This document shows, one piece after another, positions 47,149 to 56,157 of a stretch of DNA of 64,000 nt. The notes below the pieces were generated by a model, which worked only from the letters and a program-made list of their open reading frames with translations, made no database searches and was not told the origin of the DNA. Positions within the stretch are counted from its first letter, which is position 1. Every line of letters begins with the position of its first letter. Origin of the DNA: Psychrobacter sp. Cmf 22.2 (lineage in GTDB: Bacteria > Pseudomonadota > Gammaproteobacteria > Pseudomonadales > Moraxellaceae); NCBI RefSeq assembly GCF_001921745.1, contig NZ_MRYA01000001.1, positions 496,001 through 560,000 of the forward strand. Direction: 5' to 3'. Position numbers and translations under genes: made by a program.

Positions 47149-48126
47149 ATGAAATCTACCATTGAGCTGCTTGAAGCCACAGATTTTCCTGCTATCAAAC
47201 GGCGTAAGCTTACGACCCTACAAGTCAATATGGGCTATTTGTGCAATATGTCGTGTGTGCACTGTCATGTGGCCGCCAGTCCGTACCGTACCGAGATGAT
47301 GTCACGTGAGTTGGTTGAGCTGATCATCGAGGTACTACACGCGCAAGATATCGATACCCTCGATCTTACGGGCGGCGCGCCTGAGATGCACGAGGATTTT
47401 AAATACTTGGTAAAAGAAGCTCGTAAGCTTGGCGTTAAAGTTATAGATCGCTGTAATTTGACGATCTTGATGGAAGCGGGCTATGAGGATATGGCGCAGT
47501 TTTTGGCAGATAACGAGGTCGAAGTGGTCGCCTCACTGCCGTGTTATTCGCTTGAAAACGTCGATAGACAGCGCGGCAAAGGCGCGTTTGACGACAGTAT
47601 TTTAGGTCTGCATAAGCTTAACGATCTGGGTTATGGACGCGCAGATTCAGACCTAGTACTAAACTTGGTCTATAACCCGCAGGGTGCGACCCTACCGCCC
47701 AATCAGCAGATGCTAGAGGCGGACTATAAACGCGAGCTCAAAGAACACTTCGATATTGAGTTTAATCAGCTATTTGCTCTGACTAACATGCCCATTCAGC
47801 GCTTTGGGGCAATCCTGCTTGCCAAAAACGAGTTTTATCCTTATATGACGTTGCTCAAAGACAACTACGATGCGCACAATCTTAAAGAGGTCATGTGCCG
47901 CTCGACCATTAGTGTTAATTGGCTGGGTGAGTTGTTTGATTGTGATTTTAATCAGCAGCTACAGATGCCAGTACCGAACAAGGCGCGCAGGCATCTACGC
48001 GATCTGCTCACGCAAAATCCTGAGGGCGATGATATCGCTATCGCTGACCATTGCTATGGCTGCACGGCAGGACAGGGCAGTAGCTGCGGTGGCGCTTTAG
48101 AAGAAGAAAAATCAAAGATGGTTTAG
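47149..48126 (+). CDS. arsS: Arsenosugar biosynthesis radical SAM protein ArsS
   Basis: 325 residues. Radical SAM cluster CNMSCVHC (CX3CX2C) near residue 33, LDLTGGAPEMH as the SAM-contact glycine motif, and a C-terminal CYGCTAGQGSSCGG, the signature of ArsS (rSAM_SeCys group; the C-terminal Cys is selenocysteine in some relatives). ArsS is reported to add the 5'-deoxyadenosyl group of SAM to dimethylarsenite. I chose ATG 47149 over the upstream TTG at 47110; neither has a good ribosome site. It is followed by a DUF547 gene and two arsenosugar-type glycosyltransferases. No arsM is seen in the window. Confidence 0.9.
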   Translation: MKSTIELLEATDFPAIKRRKLTTLQVNMGYLCNMSCVHCHVAASPYRTEMMSRELVELIIEVLHAQDIDTLDLTGGAPEMHEDFKYLVKEARKLGVKVIDRCNLTILMEAGYEDMAQFLADNEVEVVASLPCYSLENVDRQRGKGAFDDSILGLHKLNDLGYGRADSDLVLNLVYNPQGATLPPNQQMLEADYKRELKEHFDIEFNQLFALTNMPIQRFGAILLAKNEFYPYMTLLKDNYDAHNLKEVMCRSTISVNWLGELFDCDFNQQLQMPVPNKARRHLRDLLTQNPEGDDIAIADHCYGCTAGQGSSCGGALEEEKSKMV

Positions 48127-48353
48127 CGCTTCTAGGTACTGTTTTAAAAGTACTGCTTTAAAACTAATATCACTATAGTCGAATCCAAATAAATCAGATA
48201 CGTAGCTATCAAGTCGCTCAATGAAACGTTGTTTTTCTTGCGTGCTGTGCCTACGCAGACAGTTGCTGTGAAAAACAAATTTTCATCTCACTGTATCGTT
48301 TTTATATTGAATTAACTATATCAGCTGTTTTTAATACCAACGGAGCTTTCCTT

Positions 48354-49175
48354 ATGCTTATTAACAAAACACACTTATCTATTCCATCGACGACCAAAGC
48401 ACTTATTGCCGCTAGCCTGATGCTCTCAAGCGCCGCCTATGCTGATTTTAATCATAGCGCTTGGGATAGCTTATTAAGTAAAAACGTAACAATGACCAAT
48501 GGCGGCAAAGCATCGAGCGTTAACTACGCAGGCATGAAAGCCGACCAAAGCAAGCTTGATGGCTATTTGGCAGCAACGGGTGAGATCAGTCAATCCAAAT
48601 TTAATCGCTGGAGCAAAGATGAGCAGTTGGCGTTTTTGATCAATGTCTATAATGCGGGCACCGTAGAGTTGGTGCTAACGAAATATCCTAATCTAAAATC
48701 TATCAAAGATATTGGCGGTATATTTGGCTCGCCTTGGAAACAAGACTTTGTCAACGTACTGGGTAAAAAGCGGTCGCTCGATGATATTGAACACAACCTC
48801 ATTCGCGGCTCTGGGCGTTATAACGAACCGCGTATACATTTTGCGGTGAATTGTGCGAGCATTGGTTGTCCTGCATTATTAAACGACGCCTATACGGGCA
48901 GCAAACTCGATGAACAATTAGAGCAAGTCACCAGTAAATTCTTAGCCGATAGCAGTCGTAACCGTCTCAAGGGCAGCACGCTTGAGGTCTCACCAATATT
49001 TAAGTGGTATAAAGAGGACTTTGAATCGAACTGGCGTGGCACCAAAGATTTAGAGGGTTTTTTAGCGCGTTATAGCTCGTCACTAGGACTTAATAAATCA
49101 CAAACCGCTGATTTAAAAGCGGGTAAAACTAAGATCGACTATACTAGCTATAATTGGAATCTAAATAATAAGTAG
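48354..49175 (+). CDS. Exported DUF547 family protein
   Basis: 273 residues with a Sec signal peptide (TTKALIAASLMLSSAAYA, cleavage after AYA near residue 30). The DUF547 core includes AFLINVYNAGTVELVL and IHFAVNCASIGCPAL, with a Cys-x4-Cys pair. The family has no settled function and has been likened to papain-like or glutaredoxin-related folds. It stands between arsS and the glycosyltransferase genes (9 bases upstream of the next), so it may serve arsenosugar metabolism. Start has GGAG ahead. Confidence 0.8.
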   Translation: MLINKTHLSIPSTTKALIAASLMLSSAAYADFNHSAWDSLLSKNVTMTNGGKASSVNYAGMKADQSKLDGYLAATGEISQSKFNRWSKDEQLAFLINVYNAGTVELVLTKYPNLKSIKDIGGIFGSPWKQDFVNVLGKKRSLDDIEHNLIRGSGRYNEPRIHFAVNCASIGCPALLNDAYTGSKLDEQLEQVTSKFLADSSRNRLKGSTLEVSPIFKWYKEDFESNWRGTKDLEGFLARYSSSLGLNKSQTADLKAGKTKIDYTSYNWNLNNK

Positions 49176-49184
49176 CCAGATAGC

Positions 49185-49895
49185 ATGCCCACGATTTCTA
49201 TCATCATTCCTATACTGAACGAGGCAGATAACCTGTCTCGTTTGTTTGCGCACCTCACTGGACTAACCCCACCTCCGCAGCAAGTGATATTGGTCGATGG
49301 CGGTTCGATAGACGGCTCTTTTGCATTGGCTCAATATCTTATTAAAGATTTAAGAGTGGTTCAGCAGTCAGCTATCGATTGGCAAGTGCTAGCATCTAGT
49401 GCTGGTCGTGCACTGCAAATGAATAGGGGTGCCACACTAGCTACTGGTGATGTGCTGTTATTTTTGCATGCAGATACGCAGTTACCAAACCATGCGATGA
49501 CCGAGATAATGTCGGTCGTTATAAGAGCCGAATGGGGACGTTTTGACGTACGTCTAGATAGCTCTGAGTGTATGCTAAAGCTAGTCAGTAAAATGATTAA
49601 CTGGCGTTCGCGGTTGACTGGTATTGCCACAGGTGACCAAGCTATTTTTGTCAAACGAGATTGGTTTGAGCAAATTGGGGGCTATCCCAATCAAGCGTTG
49701 ATGGAAGATGTTGAGATTAGTAAACGTCTAAAAACCATTGGCAAACCTGCTTGTCTAACCAGTCAAGTCATCACCTCAGCACGGCGCTGGCAGCAGCACG
49801 GCACTTGGCGCACGATACTGCTGATGTGGCAGCTACGCTTTGATTATTGGCGCGGCGTATCTGCTGATAATATTTGGCAGCGGTATTACCGATAA
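49185..49895 (+). CDS. TIGR04283-type arsenosugar glycosyltransferase
   Basis: 236 residues, GT-A fold family 2 glycosyltransferase. N-terminal ISIIIPILNEADNL, LVDGGSIDGSF, the metal-binding LFLHADTQLP and GDQAIFVKRDWFEQIGGYP are typical of the mycofactocin-like subfamily found beside ArsS. It begins 9 bases after the DUF547 stop and ends 17 bases before the second transferase, so it is translated from one operon. Likely links a glycan or glycerol unit to the arsenical ribose. Confidence 0.85.
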   Translation: MPTISIIIPILNEADNLSRLFAHLTGLTPPPQQVILVDGGSIDGSFALAQYLIKDLRVVQQSAIDWQVLASSAGRALQMNRGATLATGDVLLFLHADTQLPNHAMTEIMSVVIRAEWGRFDVRLDSSECMLKLVSKMINWRSRLTGIATGDQAIFVKRDWFEQIGGYPNQALMEDVEISKRLKTIGKPACLTSQVITSARRWQQHGTWRTILLMWQLRFDYWRGVSADNIWQRYYR

Positions 49896-49912
49896 AAGAA
49901 TAAACCCTTATC

Positions 49913-50557
49913 ATGAATCAAAATTCATCAACTTGTATCATTATCTTTGCCAAATTCCCTGCTGAGGGCAAGGCAAAAACGCGCTTGCAACCTGCGCTTG
50001 GGATGGCAGGCGCGGCTCGTATAGCGCGTAAACTGCTTTTGCATAGTACCCGTCAGGCGCTAGCGACAGGGTTTACGGTTGAGCTATGTGTCAGTCCTGC
50101 GCCAAGCGATCCATGCTGGCAGACGCTAAATCTGCCTAAGTCATTGCACTGGTCAGCACAAGTCGATGGCGAGTTAGGGTTACGTATGTTAATTGCCAGT
50201 CAGCAAGCTTCAAGTAAATTTGAACAGGTTTTATTAATTGGTACTGATTGTCCTAGTCTGACCGAAACACGCATTCAAGATGCCGCGCAGCAATTAGAGT
50301 ATTCGGATACGGTCATGATTCCAGCCTCAGATGGCGGCTATGTGCTCTTAGGATTTAAGCAAATTCGAGCTAATTTATTCTCGGATATCGAGTGGAGTAC
50401 TGCCAGCGTAGCAGCAGTGACTCGACAACGTATTAAAGCATTAGATTGGACGTTGGCATTATTAGAGCCATTACACGATATTGATGAGCCTGATGATTTG
50501 CAGCATTTGCCTATAGGCTGGCTTGATGAATATCAGCTGAATAACTCTGAGTTTTAG
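49913..50557 (+). CDS. TIGR04282-type arsenosugar glycosyltransferase (CofC-like)
   Basis: 214 residues. IIFAKFPAEGKAKTRLQPALG at the start is a nucleotidyltransferase-like P-loop region, followed by LLIGTDCPSL and IPASDGGYVLLGFK, the signature of the DUF2064/TIGR04282 family. The family is regularly paired with TIGR04283 in arsenosugar loci. Together they could assemble the sugar side of the arsenosugar. Ends just before a terminator. Confidence 0.85.
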   Translation: MNQNSSTCIIIFAKFPAEGKAKTRLQPALGMAGAARIARKLLLHSTRQALATGFTVELCVSPAPSDPCWQTLNLPKSLHWSAQVDGELGLRMLIASQQASSKFEQVLLIGTDCPSLTETRIQDAAQQLEYSDTVMIPASDGGYVLLGFKQIRANLFSDIEWSTASVAAVTRQRIKALDWTLALLEPLHDIDEPDDLQHLPIGWLDEYQLNNSEF

Positions 50558-50572
50558 ACGATTTAAAATGCT

Positions 50573-50603
50573 AAAGCCATCAGATACTTGATGGCTTTTT
50601 TAT
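50573..50603. terminator. Terminator between arsenosugar genes and MTA phosphorylase
   Basis: AAAGCCATCA (50573-50582) and TGATGGCTTT (50589-50598) form a 10-bp stem with a 6-base loop and a T-run, between two convergent genes. Confidence 0.85.
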
Positions 50604-50625
50604 TATTTAAAATTTAAGGTTCCTG

Positions 50626-51597
50626 TCAAGGCAATAATGCACCGAGCTTAGTCTTAGTTTTATCACTCATCGCGTCTACTGGCGTGACTAATGCTTGCTC
50701 TAGAGCTATATGAGCGATAGATTCGGGCTGCTCATTAGCAAGTAGAGCAACTGCTTGCTCAATCACTTGTTGCGCGTTATCTGCATTTTTCATTAAGTTT
50801 TGAATGGCATAATCGGCACTAACGGCTTCCTCAGTAGGATGCCAGCTATCAAAGTCGGTCACTAGCGCAAGCGTGGCATAGGCGATACTCGCTTCACGTG
50901 CCAGCTTCGCTTCTGGCATATTGGTCATGCCGATGATGTCCGCTTGCATCTGTCGATACCAGTGTGATTCTGCGCGAGTAGAAAACTGGGGCCCTTCAAT
51001 ACATACATAGGTCACTTTAGAGTGGCACTGTCCATCGGCAATATTTGCTTTTTCATAAGCTTGTATCAAGATATCTGCCACTTCAGAGCACAAAGGGTCA
51101 GCCATTGACACATGGGCGACCGCACCATCACCAAAAAACGTACCAACACGCTGCTTAGTCATATCAATCATTTGATCAGGGATGACCATATCTAGAGGTT
51201 TCAGTGTTTCTTGCAATGAGCCGACCGCTGATACTGAGATGATATAGCGCACGCCTAAGGTTTTTAAGGCATAGATATTGGCACGATAAGGCACCTCAGA
51301 TGGGATTAATCTGTGCCCTTTACCATGTCGCGTTAAGAATGCGACCGTTACGCCATCAAGTTCACCGAGTACAATATCATCGGATGGATCACCATAAGGT
51401 GTCTCAACTTTCACGCTGCGCTTATTGGTTAGAGCCTGCATTTGATATAGACCACTACCGCCGATAATAGCGATATCAGCTGAATCCTGAATAGTTGTGG
51501 AAGTGCTATTGTTTAAAGGCTTTTCATTTGCGATTTGTCTATCTCTTACTGTGCTCATCGTCATTGGTTTCCATGTCATTATAATTGTCGTCAGCAT
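50626..51597 (-). CDS. mtnP: S-methyl-5'-thioadenosine phosphorylase-type enzyme
   Basis: 323 residues. Purine nucleoside phosphorylase family 2: IAIIGGSGLYQM, the phosphate/ribose contacts TRHGKGH and EGPQFSTRAE, and GMTNMPEAKLARE. The purine-specificity loop reads TDFDSW (about residues 247-252), the two-Asp form that selects adenine; the MTI phosphorylases of Pseudomonas have no Asp pair there. So adenine nucleosides such as methylthioadenosine are likely substrates. The N-terminal 40 residues are extra and the true start is unclear (Met1, Met12 or Met14). It faces the arsenosugar genes. Confidence 0.85.
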   Translation of the reverse strand: MLTTIIMTWKPMTMSTVRDRQIANEKPLNNSTSTTIQDSADIAIIGGSGLYQMQALTNKRSVKVETPYGDPSDDIVLGELDGVTVAFLTRHGKGHRLIPSEVPYRANIYALKTLGVRYIISVSAVGSLQETLKPLDMVIPDQMIDMTKQRVGTFFGDGAVAHVSMADPLCSEVADILIQAYEKANIADGQCHSKVTYVCIEGPQFSTRAESHWYRQMQADIIGMTNMPEAKLAREASIAYATLALVTDFDSWHPTEEAVSADYAIQNLMKNADNAQQVIEQAVALLANEQPESIAHIALEQALVTPVDAMSDKTKTKLGALLP

Positions 51598-51772
51598 AGG
51601 TTATATTTTTTCAAAAAATAAATCACTATTAATGAGCAGCTTATAGGTATAACACGAAAAAGTCGTTAGATAATATTTGTATTTGAAGTGAGTTGCGGTA
51701 TGCTTACAAGGTTATGAAGTAATTAGATCAACTGATAACCAAAAACAGTCTTAACCATCAAGGAAGAAACCA

Positions 51773-52804
51773 ATGAAACTGACCAGTAAAACGTCTCTAA
51801 TCATAGCAATGATTGCGTCTAGTTTGGCATTCACTGCATGCTCAAATACAGAAAATGAAACGGCGAGCGTTGATGATTCAGCGGTCACTGGCGATTCAGA
51901 AACGACTGCTCCAGCTGCTGATGATAAGCTTGAGACTAAGTTTGTCACTATAGCGACAGGGGGCGCATCAGGCCCTTATAATATTATTGGGACGGCATTG
52001 TCTGAGGTTTATGCCAAAACTTTTGGGGTTAACTCAAAGACGCAGACCACAGGCGCCTCAGTTGAAAACGTTAATCTATTAACCCAAGGTAAGGTCGATA
52101 TGGTATTGGCGCTTAGTGATGTCGTTACTGATGCGGTCGAAGGTAAAAATAACTTTGATCAGCCAGTAGCCAACATTCAGCAGATTGCTGTGTTATATCC
52201 TAACGTAGTTCAAATCGTCGCTTCACAGAAATCTGGCATCAAAAATATCGAAGATTTGCGTGGTAAGCGCATTGCGGTAGGTGATCAAGGTTCTGGAACT
52301 GAAGTTAATGCTCGGACGTTATTAGAAGGATTTGGCATTACTTATGATGATGTCGAAGTAGATTACCTAGGCTTTGCTGAAGCAGCAGATGGCATGAAAG
52401 CGGGTAAAATTGAAGCGGCATTCTTTAGTAGTGGTCTACCAAATTCGTCATTGATGGAGTTAGAGCAAGGCTTAGACTTGCAGCTGATAACCATCAATCA
52501 AGACAAGCTTAATGAAATCATCGCGACCAAACCTTATTTTAAAACTTTCGAGATTCCTGCAGGCACTTATGGCAACGATACAGCCATTCCAACTGCAGCG
52601 ATTATGAATGCCTTATTAGTACGTTCGGATTTATCTGAAGATGATGGCTATAAGCTCACCAAAGCTTTGTTTGAAAACTTAGACGGCCTAAAAACAGCGC
52701 ACCAAGCGGCTAATGACATCAGCTTGGAGTCTGCCAGTACTGGCATGGTAGCCCCAATCCATCCTGGCGCTAAAAAGTACTATGACGAGCAAGCAGCCAA
52801 ATAA
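51773..52804 (+). CDS. TRAP transporter TAXI-family solute-binding protein
   Basis: 343 residues. A signal sequence ending in a lipobox (AFTACS near residue 23) indicates a lipoprotein. FVTIATGGASGPYNIIGTALSEVYAK is the TAXI family hallmark, and VGDQGSGTEVNARTLLEGFGI follows. It captures an organic acid or other small anion for the neighbouring TRAP permease. Strong Shine-Dalgarno (AAGGAAG). Its end overlaps the DUF1850 start by 23 bases. Confidence 0.9.
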   Translation: MKLTSKTSLIIAMIASSLAFTACSNTENETASVDDSAVTGDSETTAPAADDKLETKFVTIATGGASGPYNIIGTALSEVYAKTFGVNSKTQTTGASVENVNLLTQGKVDMVLALSDVVTDAVEGKNNFDQPVANIQQIAVLYPNVVQIVASQKSGIKNIEDLRGKRIAVGDQGSGTEVNARTLLEGFGITYDDVEVDYLGFAEAADGMKAGKIEAAFFSSGLPNSSLMELEQGLDLQLITINQDKLNEIIATKPYFKTFEIPAGTYGNDTAIPTAAIMNALLVRSDLSEDDGYKLTKALFENLDGLKTAHQAANDISLESASTGMVAPIHPGAKKYYDEQAAK

Positions 52805-53309
52805 ACGTTTATGGCTATTAACTAGCGCGGCACTGGTTGTTGCGCTAGTTTTTTTTGTGCTATGGGCAAGCTTATCACGTCAGTCCGTTATCGAAGTGCA
52901 AGTCGATGGCACCACCTGCTATTTTACTAAGCCCAACTTTGAGCTGCGCTGGATACATTCTGTAGAAAAGCAGTGGTGGGAGGAGCAGTATCAGCGTACA
53001 GACGATGGTCTGCTATTGACCACCACTTATTTTGAAGCGTTTGGTGCAGGTACGCCGTCGACTGAAGCGCTGGCACCCATACAAAAACCTGGCTATTTGG
53101 GTTATCAAATCAACGAAAAACTGCCTAGTCTTAATTGGGTAGTATCTAGATTGACCAAGGGTGAGCTAAATTATGCCGACCATCGGCTTTTGATTCATGA
53201 GTGGGCGCCAGATTATTCTGAAGTAACGATTACGCCCAAGGCGTATCATTTAATTGATAGATTAAAGAAGGATTTTTGTCATGAGCTCTCAAGTGACGAA
53301 TCACGATAA
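52782..53309 (+). CDS. DUF1850 protein of a TAXI-TRAP operon
   Basis: 175 residues. One N-terminal membrane segment (LLTSAALVVALVFFVLWASL) is followed by a periplasmic domain with the DUF1850 pattern WIHSVEKQWWEEQY. The family is regularly found between TAXI binding proteins and fused TRAP permeases, so it is probably a transporter accessory. It overlaps both neighbours: 23 bases with the binding protein and 29 bases with the permease. Confidence 0.85.
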   Translation: MTSKQPNKRLWLLTSAALVVALVFFVLWASLSRQSVIEVQVDGTTCYFTKPNFELRWIHSVEKQWWEEQYQRTDDGLLLTTTYFEAFGAGTPSTEALAPIQKPGYLGYQINEKLPSLNWVVSRLTKGELNYADHRLLIHEWAPDYSEVTITPKAYHLIDRLKKDFCHELSSDESR

Positions 53310-55365
53310 TGTGACAACGATGTCAGCCAATCATGCTGATCTGCCCATCCATTCCAATACTGATGCTGATACCAATGTAGATGCCGAACTCGAAGTTCAA
53401 GCTCATAATCAAGCCATATTAGAAAAGTATGATCGAGAGTCAATCACCCGTCATATCACTCAAGGTCCAGTTAAGTATTTTATCGCTGGGATTTGCATTT
53501 TATATTCTATCTTTCACTTGTATATAACCTTCAATCCAATGCCAGCGCTGCTGCAGCGCTCTGTACACGTCGGCGTTGGCTTTGCCCTGATATTTCTTAT
53601 CTTTCCTGCGAGTAAAAAAAGTAGCCGTAAGCGCGTCGCCTGGTATGACTGGATTTGGTTTGTTTTGTCCTTATCAGGGATGGCTTATCTGATATACGAG
53701 TACCAAGACATCGTGACCTCGCGCGGCGGTATGGCCAATCCGGTCGATGTGATATTTTCTATTATCACTGTCATCTGTGTGTTAGAGGGCAGTCGCCGTA
53801 TCACCGGTTGGATATTGCCTATATTAGCGTCGATATTTTTGGCTTATCCATTTGTCAGTCACTTAGATTTTATGCCTGATCGATTGCTCACGCGCCCTTA
53901 TGATATGGGCGATATCTTTGGTCAGTTGTTTTTAAAGACTGAAGGTCTATATTCTGTGGCGATTGGCGCGTCGGTGACGTTTATTTTCTTGTTTATTTTA
54001 TTTGGGGCGTTTTTAGCGCGCTCAGGTATGGGTCAGCTGTTTAATGATTTGGCACTCGCATTGGCTGGTGATAAAAAAGGCGGGCCTGCCAAGGTTGCGG
54101 TCATCTCAAGTGGCTTTATGGGTAGTATCAACGGCTCAGCGTTATCGAACGTTGTCAGCACCGGAGCGTTTACTATCCCTCTAATGAAAAAGGTCGGTTA
54201 TCATAAAGACTTTGCAGGGGCAGTAGAAGCCAGCGCGTCAGTTGGCGGGCAGATATTGCCACCTATTATGGGTGCCAGTGCTTTCATTATGGCAGAGACG
54301 ACAGGGTTGCCCTATAGCACGATTGCTTTGGCTGCATTATTGCCAGCGGTGCTCTACTATCTAGGTGTCATCGCTCAAGTACATTTTCGAGCTGGACGCC
54401 GCGACCTAAAAGGTATCGCCAAAGAAAACTTACCAGCCGTCAAAGAAGTGCTAAAAGCACGCGGCCATATGCTACTACCGATTGTATTTTTGATTTACTT
54501 ATTGATTGAAAACGTACCCGTCGGCTATGCAGCGGCCTATACCATTGGCTTCACAGTTGCCATTAGTATGTTACGCAAAGAGACCAGAATGGGATTCTCT
54601 GATATTTTAGGCGCACTAGAAGATGGTGCGCGCCAGTCGCTAGCAGTGATGGCTGCTTGTGCGGTCGTCGGGGTGATTATTGGTGTGGTCAGCTTGACCA
54701 GCTTTGGGACGGTGATGACCTCATCCATCGTGACATTAGGAGCAGGGTCATTATTCTTAACCCTTATTTTGACGATGCTAGCATCGATGGTATTGGGAAT
54801 GGGCTTACCGTCTATTCCTGCGTATATCATTACCGCAACGATGGCAGCGCCCGCGTTAGCAGGTTTTGATATTCCGATTTTATCAGCCCATATGTTCGTA
54901 TTCTATTTCGGTATTTTTGCCAATATTACACCGCCTGTGTGTCTGGCAGCCTTTGCTGGCGCTGGCATATCTGGTGGTGATCCAATGAAGACAGGCTTCT
55001 TATCGTTAAAGTTAGCATTAGCCGGATTCATCGTGCCGTTTATGTTCATCTATAGTCCGACGATGTTGATGATAGACCCTACCGGTCTAGCGGTCACAGC
55101 AAAAGACTTTCCGCTACCGCCTATCCTTGATATAGTAACTGTTGTGTTGACTTCGGTCACAGGGGTTATTGCCTTAGGAGCCGCGTTAGAAGGGTATTTT
55201 AAAGGCGCTATGAGTCCACTCACGCGTGGCATATTGGCCATTGGTGCGTTACTACTGATTTATCCTGAACTGACGACGGGAATGGTAGGCGGCGTGATCG
55301 TGCTGATTATTGCTATATATAATATCAAAACAGCTGATAAGCCAACGCCAACTCTAACCGTTTAA
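53281..55365 (+). CDS. TRAP transporter fused permease (TAXI type)
   Basis: 694 residues with many membrane spans: a DctQ-like small part at the N-terminus and a DctM-like large part. The latter shows SSGFMGSINGSALSNVVSTG, GGQILPPIMGASAFIMAE and GMGLPSIPAYIITATMAAPAL, all TAXI/TRAP DctM motifs. It imports the substrate in symport with Na+ or H+. The first 50 residues are hydrophilic and Asp/His-rich, which is long for the family. AAGGA precedes the ATG. Confidence 0.92.
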   Translation: MSSQVTNHDNVTTMSANHADLPIHSNTDADTNVDAELEVQAHNQAILEKYDRESITRHITQGPVKYFIAGICILYSIFHLYITFNPMPALLQRSVHVGVGFALIFLIFPASKKSSRKRVAWYDWIWFVLSLSGMAYLIYEYQDIVTSRGGMANPVDVIFSIITVICVLEGSRRITGWILPILASIFLAYPFVSHLDFMPDRLLTRPYDMGDIFGQLFLKTEGLYSVAIGASVTFIFLFILFGAFLARSGMGQLFNDLALALAGDKKGGPAKVAVISSGFMGSINGSALSNVVSTGAFTIPLMKKVGYHKDFAGAVEASASVGGQILPPIMGASAFIMAETTGLPYSTIALAALLPAVLYYLGVIAQVHFRAGRRDLKGIAKENLPAVKEVLKARGHMLLPIVFLIYLLIENVPVGYAAAYTIGFTVAISMLRKETRMGFSDILGALEDGARQSLAVMAACAVVGVIIGVVSLTSFGTVMTSSIVTLGAGSLFLTLILTMLASMVLGMGLPSIPAYIITATMAAPALAGFDIPILSAHMFVFYFGIFANITPPVCLAAFAGAGISGGDPMKTGFLSLKLALAGFIVPFMFIYSPTMLMIDPTGLAVTAKDFPLPPILDIVTVVLTSVTGVIALGAALEGYFKGAMSPLTRGILAIGALLLIYPELTTGMVGGVIVLIIAIYNIKTADKPTPTLTV

Positions 55366-55404
55366 AGCGTTAGGTTTGAATGTTTTAGAGATGTATCAAA
55401 GTCA

Positions 55405-55447
55405 CAAAAAAGGGTGAATGACGATTATTTGTCATTCACCCTTTTTA
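55405..55447. terminator. Bidirectional terminator, TRAP permease / GFA gene
   Basis: AAAAAGGGTGAATGAC (55407-55422) and GTCATTCACCCTTTTT (55431-55446) form a 16-bp perfect stem with an 8-base loop. Confidence 0.92.
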
Positions 55448-55529
55448 TATTATCAGCTGACTGTTTTTAGTGATGATTTCTAGGATCTGAATTTGAGTTC
55501 TAAACCTAGATCCTAAACACAGACACTAA

Positions 55530-56003
55530 CTAACGACTTGCCACTCTTTCAAACATACCCTGGGCAAGCGCTTTAACGATCATTGCCTGACTTTGTGCAA
55601 AGCCATTGGACTTGGGTAAATCATCGTCCATATCTGCAACGCGGCGATTATAAAATAGATGCATAGTCGGTTCAGGTAATGCAGCTATGTCAGGGTAGTT
55701 TGTTGTCGGTACTAATATGAGATTGCCACCCAACGCCATCTCTATACTTGGTTTATGACAATATTTACAAAGTCCACGGTTAATGTTTGGCGGCATTTTC
55801 CAGCGCTGAAAATGCGTTTTTTTGATATCTAATTCGCTGACATCTGACTTAAGTAAAACCGTCACATCATTATAAGCTTGTCCCGTGTATTCTTGACAAA
55901 TAGTACAGTGGCAAATAAAGCGACCAATAGGCTTATTGTTGACCGTATAAGTATTGCTATAACAGGAGCAAGAGCCTTCTTGTGGGGTAAATTCGCTGCT
56001 CAT
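55530..56003 (-). CDS. GFA family zinc-binding protein
   Basis: 157 residues. Zinc ligands GSCSC at the N-terminus, CHCTICQ in the middle and CKYC further on fit the glutathione-dependent formaldehyde-activating (GFA/CENP-V) fold. The family name overstates what is known: many members have no proven formaldehyde role. AAGGAC precedes the ATG. Monocistronic. Confidence 0.8.
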   Translation of the reverse strand: MSSEFTPQEGSCSCYSNTYTVNNKPIGRFICHCTICQEYTGQAYNDVTVLLKSDVSELDIKKTHFQRWKMPPNINRGLCKYCHKPSIEMALGGNLILVPTTNYPDIAALPEPTMHLFYNRRVADMDDDLPKSNGFAQSQAMIVKALAQGMFERVASR

Positions 56004-56096
56004 TGATCAGTCCTTAAATAGGGTAGGGGTTTTTATTATTTCGAAATATAGCACTATCTTAACGTACTAATGTAGTCGCTTTGAGTAGAGCACAAT

Positions 56097-56127
56097 AAAA
56101 AAGGAGACCTTTGCGAGTCTCCTTTTT
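56097..56127 (-). terminator. Terminator of lipA
   Basis: AAAAAAGGAGAC and GTCTCCTTTTT flank an 8-base loop; on the minus strand the stem ends in a T-run. About 30 bases past the lipA stop. Confidence 0.8.
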
Positions 56128-56157
56128 CTATAAATAACTGGCTTAATCAATCGAATA

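Noticed and set aside
50626..51597. S-methyl-5'-thioinosine phosphorylase
   Set aside because: The purine loop has the Asp pair TDFD of adenine-type enzymes rather than the form of Pseudomonas MTI phosphorylase.
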